Positions 1 through 6,271 of a stretch of DNA of 18,391 nt are shown piece by piece. A model generated the notes under the pieces. The model had not been told where the DNA came from and made no database searches. It was given only the letters and a program-made list of their open reading frames with translations. The position numbers and the translations under genes were made by a program. Every line of letters begins with the position of its first letter. Within the stretch, counting starts at the first letter, position 1. The stretch is from Candidatus Woesearchaeota archaeon (GTDB taxonomy: Archaea > Nanobdellota > Nanobdellia > Woesearchaeales > UBA10216), in the NCBI GenBank assembly GCA_023269295.1, contig JAHFTU010000011.1:1-18391 (forward strand). The letters are read 5' to 3'.

Positions 1-1
1 G

Positions 2-526
2 TATGCCGTACTAGCGGCAAAGTCAGGAGCCCGGGTTATTGCCTATGAGCCCGTGCCTGAAACTTACCAGCTTCTTTCCAACAACCTCATTATCAACAAC
101 TGCCGTAATGTCAAAACCTACAGCGCCGCTGTGGGCTCAAAAATAGGCGAATTGACCCTGAATGTTAATCCGCAGGCAGCAGGCCTTGATTCAATTTACC
201 AAACTTTTTCATCCACTGAAAAAATAAAGGTGCCCTCGATAGACCTGCATGAAATATTCGTCCGGAACAGCCTGAAAAAGATAGATGTTCTGAAGATTGA
301 CGTGGAAGGGGCAGAGTACGATATCCTCCTCCATGCGCGCGCCGCTGACCTTAGAAAGATACAGGCAATAATACTAGAATACCACGACCATCTTGATCAC
401 GGTCATCGCAAGCAGGAACTCATCAATCTCCTCCGATGCAACGGCTTTACAGTTAAAGAGATCTCCCTCTGGTTTACCGCCCCTTTCCTTAGAGAAGGAA
501 AACTCCTTGCACAGCGGAGTTCCTAA
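2..526 (+). CDS. FkbM-family methyltransferase, 5' end outside window
   Basis: SAM-dependent methyltransferase of the FkbM family (small-molecule or glycan O-methylation; substrate unknown). The reading frame is open from base 2 with no stop upstream, so the visible GTG at 53 is internal and the N-terminal part of the Rossmann fold lies outside the window. What can be seen is the end of strand beta-2 with its acidic residue (VIAYEPVPE, SAM ribose contact) and the family hallmark KIDVEGAEYDIL at about residues 98-109 of the visible part, followed by a typical C-terminal stretch (AIILEYH). FkbM proteins often sit in surface-glycan clusters, which would fit the polyprenyl-linked sugar genes 600 bp downstream, but S15 lies between them and no operon link is visible. 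Family assignment is solid; the substrate is unknown. Confidence 0.85.
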   Translation, partial: YAVLAAKSGARVIAYEPVPETYQLLSNNLIINNCRNVKTYSAAVGSKIGELTLNVNPQAAGLDSIYQTFSSTEKIKVPSIDLHEIFVRNSLKKIDVLKIDVEGAEYDILLHARAADLRKIQAIILEYHDHLDHGHRKQELINLLRCNGFTVKEISLWFTAPFLREGKLLAQRSS

Positions 527-556
527 GCCGCCCTGTGCATTTTCCAAACAGCAACC

Positions 557-564
557 TTTATAAG
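557..564 (+). promoter_or_regulatory. TATA box of the S15 gene
   Basis: TTTATAAG centred about 34 nt before the S15 ATG (594). Transcription would start a few bases before the ATG, giving a leaderless or nearly leaderless mRNA. No Shine-Dalgarno site is present. Confidence 0.6.
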
Positions 565-593
565 CAGCCTAAAAACTCACGTTTTCAAATAAA

Positions 594-1049
594 ATGGCAA
601 GGATGCATTCAAGGAAGAAAGGAAATGCAGGCTCCAAAAAGCCAATCAAAAAGGCAGCCCCGGCATGGGTCAGGTACCAGGCCAAGGAAGTGGAGCTTCT
701 CGTAGCCAAGGTAGCCAAGGAAGGAAGGACGCAGTCACAGATAGGCGTAGTTCTCAGGGACAGTTATGGGGTACCGGACGTAAAGAAAATAGCAGGAAAG
801 AACGTGTCTGCAATCATGAAGGAAAAGAACCTCCTCCCGCTGATTCCAGAAGACCTAATGGCACTCATCAAGAAAAGTGTCACGATAAAGAAGCACCTTG
901 AAGGCCAGAAGCATGACATGTCAGCCAAGCGGGGGTTTGAGCTGACTGACTCCAAGATAAGAAGGCTCGTCAAGTACTACAAGAGAGAGCACGTGCTCCC
1001 GCAGGACTGGAGCTACGACCCTGAAAAGGTCAAGCTCATCATAGGATAA
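594..1049 (+). CDS. rps15: 30S ribosomal protein S15 (uS15), archaeal type
   Basis: Small-subunit protein that binds 16S rRNA (helices 20-22) early in 30S assembly. The 151-residue length matches the archaeal/eukaryotic form, which carries an N-terminal extension absent from the ~89-residue bacterial protein. The start MARMHSRKKG is the archaeal signature, and the core contains LTDSKIRRLVKYYKREHVLP and a C-terminal WSYDPEK segment typical of the family. The ATG at 594 is supported by the TATA box at 557-564. In many archaea this gene lies just upstream of a RecJ-like nuclease gene; here a two-gene membrane-lipid cassette separates them. A T-rich tract follows the stop codon. Confidence 0.97.
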   Translation: MARMHSRKKGNAGSKKPIKKAAPAWVRYQAKEVELLVAKVAKEGRTQSQIGVVLRDSYGVPDVKKIAGKNVSAIMKEKNLLPLIPEDLMALIKKSVTIKKHLEGQKHDMSAKRGFELTDSKIRRLVKYYKREHVLPQDWSYDPEKVKLIIG

Positions 1050-1083
1050 TTTTTTCTTTTCCAATTTTTCTTTTCATTTTTAC
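1050..1083 (+). terminator. Oligo-T terminator tract after S15
   Basis: Directly after the S15 stop codon there are several T runs (five to six Ts each) separated by one to three other bases, the usual form of archaeal intrinsic termination. No stable hairpin precedes it. The next promoter is at 1126, which fits separate transcription of the downstream pair. Confidence 0.55.
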
Positions 1084-1125
1084 CTTTTGACTTGCAGCAA
1101 CCATCCCCTGCTTTTCTCCGAAAAA

Positions 1126-1133
1126 CATATAAG
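1126..1133 (+). promoter_or_regulatory. TATA box of the PAP2/UbiA operon
   Basis: CATATAAG centred about 27 nt before the ATG at 1156. This spacing places transcription start at or next to that ATG (leaderless), and it argues against the longer frame beginning at TTG 1087, which would start upstream of the promoter. Confidence 0.6.
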
Positions 1134-1155
1134 GGGCCGGGCTCTGCGTTACACC

Positions 1156-1596
1156 ATGAAAAAGCAATGGGTGCCGATTTTTTCCGTGCTGTCTTTTTTT
1201 GGCCTGCCGTTGTTCTACCTGCCAGTCGCCGCGGCTATCTGGATGCTGGATCACGCGGCTGGCGTTCGGATTTTTGCCTCATTGTTGAGCATTGAAGCCA
1301 TCGGGGCTGCCATAAAACTTGTCCACCCAACAGAGCGTCCCGTGCCGATGCCGCGGCGCACCCTGCGCGAAAAGATCGATGCTGGCAGTTTTCCAAGCCT
1401 GCACTCAGCGCGAATAGCAGCCCTTGCCCTCACCATCTTTCGCCTGCAGCCTACGCCTCTTGCAGGAGGGGCGCTCGTAGCTCTTATCCTTGCCGTAAGC
1501 GCTTCACGGCTCTCCATCAAAAAACATTACCCTCTTGATGTTGTCGCCGGCATCGCTGGGGGAATTATTATAAACATCATCATTTTTTCTTTCTAA
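1156..1596 (+). CDS. PAP2-family membrane phosphatase, probably acting on a polyprenyl-linked phosphate
   Basis: Integral membrane phosphatase of the PAP2 superfamily, 146 residues with about four to five hydrophobic segments. All three phosphatase motifs are present: K54-x6-R61-P62, the SFPSLHS motif at 78-84 (H83; the usual Gly of PSGH is Leu), and S117-R118-x5-H124-x3-D128 (H124 is the expected nucleophile). It ends three bases before a UbiA-family gene. Established knowledge: in mycobacteria a PAP2 protein (Rv3807c) is encoded next to the UbiA-type decaprenyl-phosphate phosphoribosyltransferase Rv3806c and is assigned as the phosphatase for its product. By analogy this protein may remove the 5-phosphate from a polyprenyl-phospho-ribose-phosphate. 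A lipid phosphate phosphatase of other specificity is possible. Start chosen from the TATA spacing. Confidence 0.85.
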   Translation: MKKQWVPIFSVLSFFGLPLFYLPVAAAIWMLDHAAGVRIFASLLSIEAIGAAIKLVHPTERPVPMPRRTLREKIDAGSFPSLHSARIAALALTIFRLQPTPLAGGALVALILAVSASRLSIKKHYPLDVVAGIAGGIIINIIIFSF

Positions 1597-1599
1597 CCA

Positions 1600-2367
1600 A
1601 TGGCAGTGCATGATTACCTCACCCTCATTAAGTTCCGGCACCATTTCACCTTTCTCGAAGTGCTCATTCCCGCAGTTCTTTTCTCCTCGCTTGGCCTGCT
1701 CCCAACGCTCATCCAGGTTGCCGTGACATACATGTGCTTCGCTGTTTTCCTCTACGGTGGCATATATACCCTTAATGACATTGCCGACGCCGAGGCTGAC
1801 CGGCGCCATCCCTTGAAGCAATTGCGGCCGCTGGCAGCCAGGCGGCTGACGCAAACATCAGCGTTGCTGTTTGCCACCCTGCTCATCTTGTTGGGCGTGG
1901 GTGGTGCCCTGCTTTTGTTCAGCACGCACGTTGTCCTCTTGTACCTTGCAGTTCTCGCGCTCACAACCATCTACACGTTTGTTGGGAAGCGCATCCCTCT
2001 TATTGGCCTGCTCCTTAACAGCTCAACCCACGCTCTCCGTCCGGTGCTTGGCCTACTCATCGTCCATGCAGTACACCTGCCCATGTACTTGTTCATCGCG
2101 TACTTTTTCTTCTCGGCAGGATTTGTCGCCATGCGCTGGCTTCTCTTGTTTGACTTTCCAAAAAATCATGAACCACGCATCCCGAAACAACGCCTCATTA
2201 CTATCACTATTGCAGCATTCATAGGGATGCTTGCCATTTTAGCAGCAGATTGGCCAGTCCACAGCGTCATATACCTCACCATGGCCGGACTCTACACTAT
2301 TTTTGTATTCGGCATAAATCTTTCTCCAGCTATCAGGTCATTCTGCAGAGCCAGAGTGGCACGCTAA
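1600..2367 (+). CDS. UbiA-superfamily polyprenyl-phosphate transferase, similar to decaprenyl-phosphate phosphoribosyltransferase
   Basis: Polytopic membrane protein (255 residues, about eight to nine hydrophobic segments) of the UbiA superfamily. The first Asp-rich motif reads N59-D60-x2-D63-x3-D67, followed by RRHPLKQLRPLAA. The block EADRxHPxKxxRPxAA is the hallmark that, from memory, separates DPPR synthases (Rv3806c type, transferring phosphoribose from PRPP to polyprenyl phosphate) from quinone, heme or digeranylgeranyl-glycerol-phosphate prenyltransferases. The second motif region (YTFVGKRIPLIG) lacks the second DxxxD found in ordinary prenyltransferases. It is translated three bases after the PAP2 gene, almost certainly from the same mRNA. 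The role in making a lipid-linked pentose donor for surface glycans is an inference; a different UbiA reaction cannot be excluded. Confidence 0.8.
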   Translation: MAVHDYLTLIKFRHHFTFLEVLIPAVLFSSLGLLPTLIQVAVTYMCFAVFLYGGIYTLNDIADAEADRRHPLKQLRPLAARRLTQTSALLFATLLILLGVGGALLLFSTHVVLLYLAVLALTTIYTFVGKRIPLIGLLLNSSTHALRPVLGLLIVHAVHLPMYLFIAYFFFSAGFVAMRWLLLFDFPKNHEPRIPKQRLITITIAAFIGMLAILAADWPVHSVIYLTMAGLYTIFVFGINLSPAIRSFCRARVAR

Positions 2368-2385
2368 AGCACACAACTGTAACAA

Positions 2386-2395
2386 ACTTTAAAAA
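2386..2395 (+). promoter_or_regulatory. TATA-like element of the RecJ-like gene
   Basis: ACTTTAAAAA centred about 24 nt before ATG 2414, compatible with a leaderless transcript. The gene therefore seems to have its own promoter rather than depending on the upstream UbiA gene. Confidence 0.45.
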
Positions 2396-2413
2396 ACCAA
2401 CAAGCAAGGAAAA

Positions 2414-3931
2414 ATGGTGATGGAAGCGGTTTCTGGAAAAAAGGTGCTGAATGAAGAGGCTGACGTAACGCCTGAGAAGATTGAGGCATTCAAGCTGCTT
2501 GTAAAGGAAGCGGCCGCGGCATTCAGCCTGGTTGACAAAGCCGAAACAATAAGGCTGGTCTCCCACCTTGACGCTGACGGCCTGAGCTCGGCTGCAGTTG
2601 TCATCAAGACATTTCTAAGGGAGAACAGGAAATACTGCCTGTCAATAGTCCCCCAGCTGACTGAGGAGATTGCGCTGGAGCTGGCTGCCGAAAGCTATAG
2701 CCACTACGTCTTCACAGACCTCGGAACAGGGCAGTTTGGCCTCCTGAAAAAGCACCTTGCTGGCAATGGGAAAAAAGTGTTCATACTTGACCACCACCAC
2801 ATGCAGGGCGAATCTGCCGCAGAAGGCGTGGTTCACGTGAATCCCCACCTTGCAGGTATTGAGTCGTCAAGGGAAATATCCGGCGCTGGCGTCTCCTACT
2901 TTTTCTCAAAAGCGCTCAGCGTGAAAAACACAGACCTCGCGCACATTGCGCTGATAGGAGCCATTGGCGACATGCAGGAAGACAACGGCTTCAGCGGGCT
3001 TAACAAGGAAATTCTTCTTGATGCAAAAGCAGCCGGAACACTGAAAGCCATCACAGGGCTCAGGCTTTTTGGAGTGCAGACAAAGCCGCTGCACAAGGTT
3101 CTGGAGTACAGCAGCGAATTCCTCATACCCGGAGTCACAGGAAGCGAAAGCGCAGCAATACAATTCATACAGCAGCTCGGCATAAGCCCGAAGAGCGGCA
3201 GCAGCTGGAAAAAGCTGACTGACTTAAATGACGAGGAACTCGTGAGGCTGGCAACAGGTGTTGTGCTCCAGAGGATAGGCCAGCAAAGCCCAGAGGCAAT
3301 AATCGGGCCGGTTTACATACTCAAGCAAGAGGTTGATGGCTCGCCATTGAGGGATGCAAGGGAATTTGCGACGCTGCTCAACGCCTGCGGAAGGCTCGGG
3401 AAGGCATCAGTCGGAATAGGCGCCTGCCTCGGCGACACAAAATGCAAGGACGAAGCGCTTCGTACCCTTGGCGATTACAAGCAACAGATAGCAAGCTCGC
3501 TCACATGGTATGAAAAAACGCTCAAGCAAAACAGTATGTTTGGCAACAGCCAGAAAAAAAGCATCATACTTGAAAACGGCCTGATTATCATTAACGCAGA
3601 AGACAACGTGCTTTCGACGATGATAGGCACACTTGCATCCATAGTGGCAAAGTCCAGCAATTTTCCGCCAGGAACTTTTGTCCTCTCACTCGCTAGGGCC
3701 CCAGATAACTTCACCAAGGTAAGCTTCAGGCTTGCAGGCGAAAAAATGGTCAAGGCAGACTTCAACCTGATGGAGCTGCTCACCGCAATCGCCGCAACTG
3801 TAGGCGGGCAGGCTGGCGGCCACCACGAGGCAGCCGGAGCAATTATCAAGACAGAAAAAGAAGATGAATTCATAACAGAAGCAAGGCGCTATCTTGCCGC
3901 AAGGAGAATTGAGGAGAAAGTTACCTTATAA
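2414..3931 (+). CDS. RecJ-like DHH-family single-strand nuclease (archaeal GAN type)
   Basis: Archaeal RecJ-like phosphoesterase, 505 residues. Metal ligands visible in order: motif I SHLDADG (H51, D53, D55), motif II D102 (TDLGTG), motif III D126-H127-H128 in ILDHHHMQ, motif IV D186 (GAIGDM). The C-terminal DHHA1 domain has GGHHEAAG at 468-475. Relatives degrade single-stranded DNA or RNA, and in Thermococcus the homologue (GAN) binds the GINS replication complex; such proteins are considered Cdc45 relatives. All catalytic residues are intact, so an active nuclease is expected rather than a Cdc45-like inactive form. S15-RecJ adjacency is common in archaea, supporting the call. ATG 2420 is an alternative start two codons on. 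Confidence 0.92.
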   Translation: MVMEAVSGKKVLNEEADVTPEKIEAFKLLVKEAAAAFSLVDKAETIRLVSHLDADGLSSAAVVIKTFLRENRKYCLSIVPQLTEEIALELAAESYSHYVFTDLGTGQFGLLKKHLAGNGKKVFILDHHHMQGESAAEGVVHVNPHLAGIESSREISGAGVSYFFSKALSVKNTDLAHIALIGAIGDMQEDNGFSGLNKEILLDAKAAGTLKAITGLRLFGVQTKPLHKVLEYSSEFLIPGVTGSESAAIQFIQQLGISPKSGSSWKKLTDLNDEELVRLATGVVLQRIGQQSPEAIIGPVYILKQEVDGSPLRDAREFATLLNACGRLGKASVGIGACLGDTKCKDEALRTLGDYKQQIASSLTWYEKTLKQNSMFGNSQKKSIILENGLIIINAEDNVLSTMIGTLASIVAKSSNFPPGTFVLSLARAPDNFTKVSFRLAGEKMVKADFNLMELLTAIAATVGGQAGGHHEAAGAIIKTEKEDEFITEARRYLAARRIEEKVTL

Positions 3932-3939
3932 TTTAAATA
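3932..3939 (+). promoter_or_regulatory. TATA box of the 111-residue unknown gene
   Basis: TTTAAATA lies just after the RecJ stop, about 34 nt before ATG 3970. It favours that ATG over the upstream TTG at 3958, which would fall before the predicted transcription start. Confidence 0.55.
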
Positions 3940-3969
3940 TGAGATCTTACACAATAGTTGCTGATTAAC

Positions 3970-4305
3970 ATGTCACACATGAACATTTACATCAAAAAAG
4001 AAGGCGTGCTTAAAAGGGCAACAGTCAACGATTTTGTTCCGAAAGGACTGCTTCTCAGGAACCTCAAAGAGGAAGAGCTGCAAACAATCTTCAAAAGGGC
4101 AGTTAAAGAAAACGTCATAGAGCCTTACGACATGGGCCTGCTCTACATAGACATTGACCGGAAATCAATAGTCAGTGCGCAGTCAGACTTCACCATTCAA
4201 GAGCTTGAAAAGGCTGTGGGAAAAAAGCTCACGAAAGGCTGGAAGTACGCTGAGCTGCAGCCACAGGCAATAACAGAAGAAATTATCTCAAAAACTCTTC
4301 AATAA
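3970..4305 (+). CDS. Small conserved-looking protein of unknown function after RecJ
   Basis: 111 residues from ATG 3970 (ATG 3979 is another candidate). I do not recognise the family. The protein is soluble and mixed alpha/beta, with charged helices (around EEELQTIFKRAVKEN and FTIQELEKAVGKKL) and a short strand LLYIDIDRKSIVSA in the middle. It contains no cysteines, no membrane segment and no enzymatic motif that I can name. In several archaea the gene after S15-RecJ encodes the KEOPS subunit Pcc1; this protein is longer and I see no convincing Pcc1 resemblance. It starts 38 bases after RecJ but appears to have its own TATA box. Confidence 0.75.
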   Translation: MSHMNIYIKKEGVLKRATVNDFVPKGLLLRNLKEEELQTIFKRAVKENVIEPYDMGLLYIDIDRKSIVSAQSDFTIQELEKAVGKKLTKGWKYAELQPQAITEEIISKTLQ

Positions 4306-4334
4306 TCCTTTTCAATCATGATAGTGCAGTTCCG

Positions 4335-5180
4335 TTACTTCTTGCTCTTATCTTCCAATTTTTTCTTCTTTTCTGGCTCAGAAAGATAGTTTTCTTTTGA
4401 TGTGATTGAACGACCTAATTCTTGCTCTGTTTCTTTCCGGGCATTACCTGCTACTCTTCCGCCTCTTTTGGCAGCACCTTCAACTTCGGTATAGCCTTGC
4501 GCATCTTCTTTTCTTGTGATCTCAGTAGATACTCTTTCCCCTAACATTGAAAAAATAAGCTCTAAATCGTCCATGTGGTCTCGCAAGTTCTCTTTTTTCA
4601 AACCCTTGAATTTCTTGTATTCACTCAGAGTCATGCCAAATGTTGCTTTTGAGATTTCGGCAGTTAAAATGGAATATTCTCTTTCTGCTTCAACCCCTCT
4701 TTTCTTCCATTCATCTGTAAGCTCATCTCTTATGGCAATGCCCCGGACTCTTTTCTCAATCCAATCCTCAGAATAGCCTTTTGCATTGTATATCTCCTTC
4801 ATCCGCTTTTGGGCAAGTTCTGGGTTTTCGATTTCTTGCACGCGATCATAACCAACTTGCGCTAGCCATTGCTTAAATGGTTCTGCCTTTTTTGAAGGAA
4901 TAGATTGAATTATCCTAAAAGCGTTCTTTGTATTGACACAGTCAGTTTGGTACAATTTGTCATCAGCAGACACTAATTTCAGTTGTCCGATTTTTGCGGA
5001 CAACTCAAAACCTTCCTCAGTAAGCCTTGTCTTCAGGTCAGACCAGTACTTTCTTGCTCTTCCGCTTTCTGTCAATGCTCCAACTATATCAACTACAGAA
5101 AACCACCATTCATCATTAAACCAAGTTCTTCTGATTTTTCTGCCTTGAAAAACAATAAGCGCTTTATCTTTGTCAAGCAT
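4335..5180 (-). CDS. BRO-N domain protein (phage antirepressor / DinD-like)
   Basis: 281 residues. The N-terminal ~110 residues look like the BRO-N DNA-binding domain of prophage antirepressors: IRRTWFNDEWWFSVVDIVGALT, then a YWSDLKTRL block and a VNTKNAFRIIQSIPSKKAEPF block. The middle is a helical segment rich in charged residues. The C-terminal region (AAKRGGRVAGNARKETE, then KENYL) is the tail seen in chromosomal DinD-like members found across bacteria and small archaea. The C-terminus is Lys-rich. The gene is convergent with its left neighbour and its codons are visibly more AT-rich than those of the RecJ gene beside it, which fits acquisition by transfer. No other phage genes lie nearby. 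The BRO-N call is confident; the physiological role is unknown. Confidence 0.85.
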   Translation of the reverse strand: MLDKDKALIVFQGRKIRRTWFNDEWWFSVVDIVGALTESGRARKYWSDLKTRLTEEGFELSAKIGQLKLVSADDKLYQTDCVNTKNAFRIIQSIPSKKAEPFKQWLAQVGYDRVQEIENPELAQKRMKEIYNAKGYSEDWIEKRVRGIAIRDELTDEWKKRGVEAEREYSILTAEISKATFGMTLSEYKKFKGLKKENLRDHMDDLELIFSMLGERVSTEITRKEDAQGYTEVEGAAKRGGRVAGNARKETEQELGRSITSKENYLSEPEKKKKLEDKSKK

Positions 5181-5201
5181 TCTGGCAGCAGCTTTTAACG
5201 C

Positions 5202-5211
5202 CTTTTATAAA
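5202..5211 (-). promoter_or_regulatory. TATA box of the BRO-N gene
   Basis: Minus-strand TTTATAAAAG centred about 27 nt before the ATG (5180), at leaderless spacing. It sits between the BRO-N gene and the stop of the upstream regulator gene, so the BRO-N gene can be transcribed independently. Confidence 0.6.
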
Positions 5212-5216
5212 CATTT

Positions 5217-6140
5217 TCACTCCCTGAACTCTGCCTCGTCAATGATGCCGTCAGAGTCCAGGTCAATGCCTTCCACCACTTTTGCCTTCACGCTGCGGTC
5301 GTGCACATTGCCTTTTGCCAACTCATCGAAATGCTTCAGGAATGCGATTATCGCAGCCCTTGTGCCAAAATACCTCTTCCCGGCAACAACAAGGACACTC
5401 TTGTCAGGGTTAAAAGGGCTTTTGGCCTTGACTATAAGCCCTGACTCATCAGTAGGGTAAGAAGTCTCGCTCATTGCTGAATAAATTGCCCACTGCTGCT
5501 TCTCATCAAACCTCACAGGCAGCTTCGGGTTAACAAGCCCGGTAATCCTGTTCACAACAGGGCCGCCAATAAGGATGAGATTGTTGCCCTTGAGGTCCTC
5601 CTCCCTCGTCTCTGTGTCAAGCTTCACATGGAACTTTGGCACATAGTTCAGGAAAGTCCCGAGAAAAAGCGCAAGGTCCATGCCATAATAGCCGTCCCTT
5701 GACCTGGCCTTCTCAGGGCCGTGAGGGTCAGGGCTCCCAACAATTATCAAAGCGTCAAGCTGGCCATCCTTGATGAATGGCTCAAGAAACTCAGAGCCTG
5801 TTTTCATGTTGAAGAGCTTGTGAGTCTCCTCAAGCTCCTTAAATCGGACAAAAACCGCAGGCTGCACAAGCCCGTAGTATTTTGCAACTGCGCCCTGCCT
5901 GCCTTCCTGCTTGACAACCTTTATGATGCCTGCCTTTTCCAGATTGCGGATGTGGTAGTAAACCTTCTGCTCGTGAACCTTCAGCGCATTTGCCAGCTCA
6001 ATGGGATACATCGGCTTTTCCGAAAGAAGCTTGAGTATCCTGAAAGCCAAGCCCGAGCTGATATTCTTGGCATCCTCAGGCTTTATCTCCTGCGCAGGCA
6101 GCGAGGCAAAACCGTCCTTGTTCCTATCAACCAAAAACAT
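5217..6140 (-). CDS. Winged-helix regulator fused to an S-layer-C-like domain with an EF-hand tail
   Basis: 307 residues, no membrane segment or signal peptide. Residues ~28-85 form an ArsR/TrmB-like winged helix (ILKLLSEKPMYPIELANALK, then KVYYHIRNLEKAGIIKV). Residues ~125-285 resemble the C-terminal domain of archaeal S-layer proteins: NLILIGGPVVN, then GLIVKAKSPFNPDKSVLVVAG followed by GTRAA. The last 15 residues hold a textbook EF-hand loop, DLDSDGIIDEAE, with acidic ligands at loop positions 1, 3, 5 and 12. The extreme N-terminus (DRNKDG, residues 5-10) is a partial second loop. Domain identities are from pattern recognition. I infer a cytoplasmic sensor-regulator of surface or sugar functions, possibly calcium-responsive. 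It is divergent from a secreted repeat protein, which makes that gene a candidate target. Confidence 0.75.
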   Translation of the reverse strand: MFLVDRNKDGFASLPAQEIKPEDAKNISSGLAFRILKLLSEKPMYPIELANALKVHEQKVYYHIRNLEKAGIIKVVKQEGRQGAVAKYYGLVQPAVFVRFKELEETHKLFNMKTGSEFLEPFIKDGQLDALIIVGSPDPHGPEKARSRDGYYGMDLALFLGTFLNYVPKFHVKLDTETREEDLKGNNLILIGGPVVNRITGLVNPKLPVRFDEKQQWAIYSAMSETSYPTDESGLIVKAKSPFNPDKSVLVVAGKRYFGTRAAIIAFLKHFDELAKGNVHDRSVKAKVVEGIDLDSDGIIDEAEFRE

Positions 6141-6163
6141 TTTGTAAGACCATTAAAAAAATA

Positions 6164-6171
6164 GTTATAAG
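6164..6171 (-). promoter_or_regulatory. TATA box of the winged-helix/S-layer-C gene
   Basis: Minus-strand CTTATAAC centred about 28 nt before the ATG (6140), giving a leaderless transcript. It lies about 50 bp from the TATA box of the divergent secreted-protein gene, so the two promoters could share regulators. Confidence 0.5.
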
Positions 6172-6216
6172 TATTATTTAAGTCTTTCTGTTGAGGCTGA
6201 TTAAGCGACCAAAAAG

Positions 6217-6271
6217 TATAAATAGGGCATGTTGGCAATATTAAGAGAATGTCTAAAGGAGGTGCGCTAGA
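6217..6271 (+). promoter_or_regulatory. Promoter, leader and 8-codon upstream ORF of the secreted repeat protein
   Basis: TATAAATA at 6217-6224, followed by GGG, predicts transcription start near 6243-6246. The short leader contains an ATG at 6249 opening an eight-codon frame (M-S-K-G-G-A-L-E) whose TGA (6273-6275) overlaps the main ATG (6272) as ATGA. A strong SD, AAAGGAGGTG (6255-6264), lies inside this mini-frame, seven bases before the main start. The SD is convincing. Whether the mini-ORF is translated is unknown. Confidence 0.6.

Noticed and set aside
1087..1155. Longer N-terminus for the PAP2 protein starting at TTG 1087
   Set aside because: The TATA box at 1126-1133 lies inside this stretch, and the added residues match no PAP2 N-terminus.
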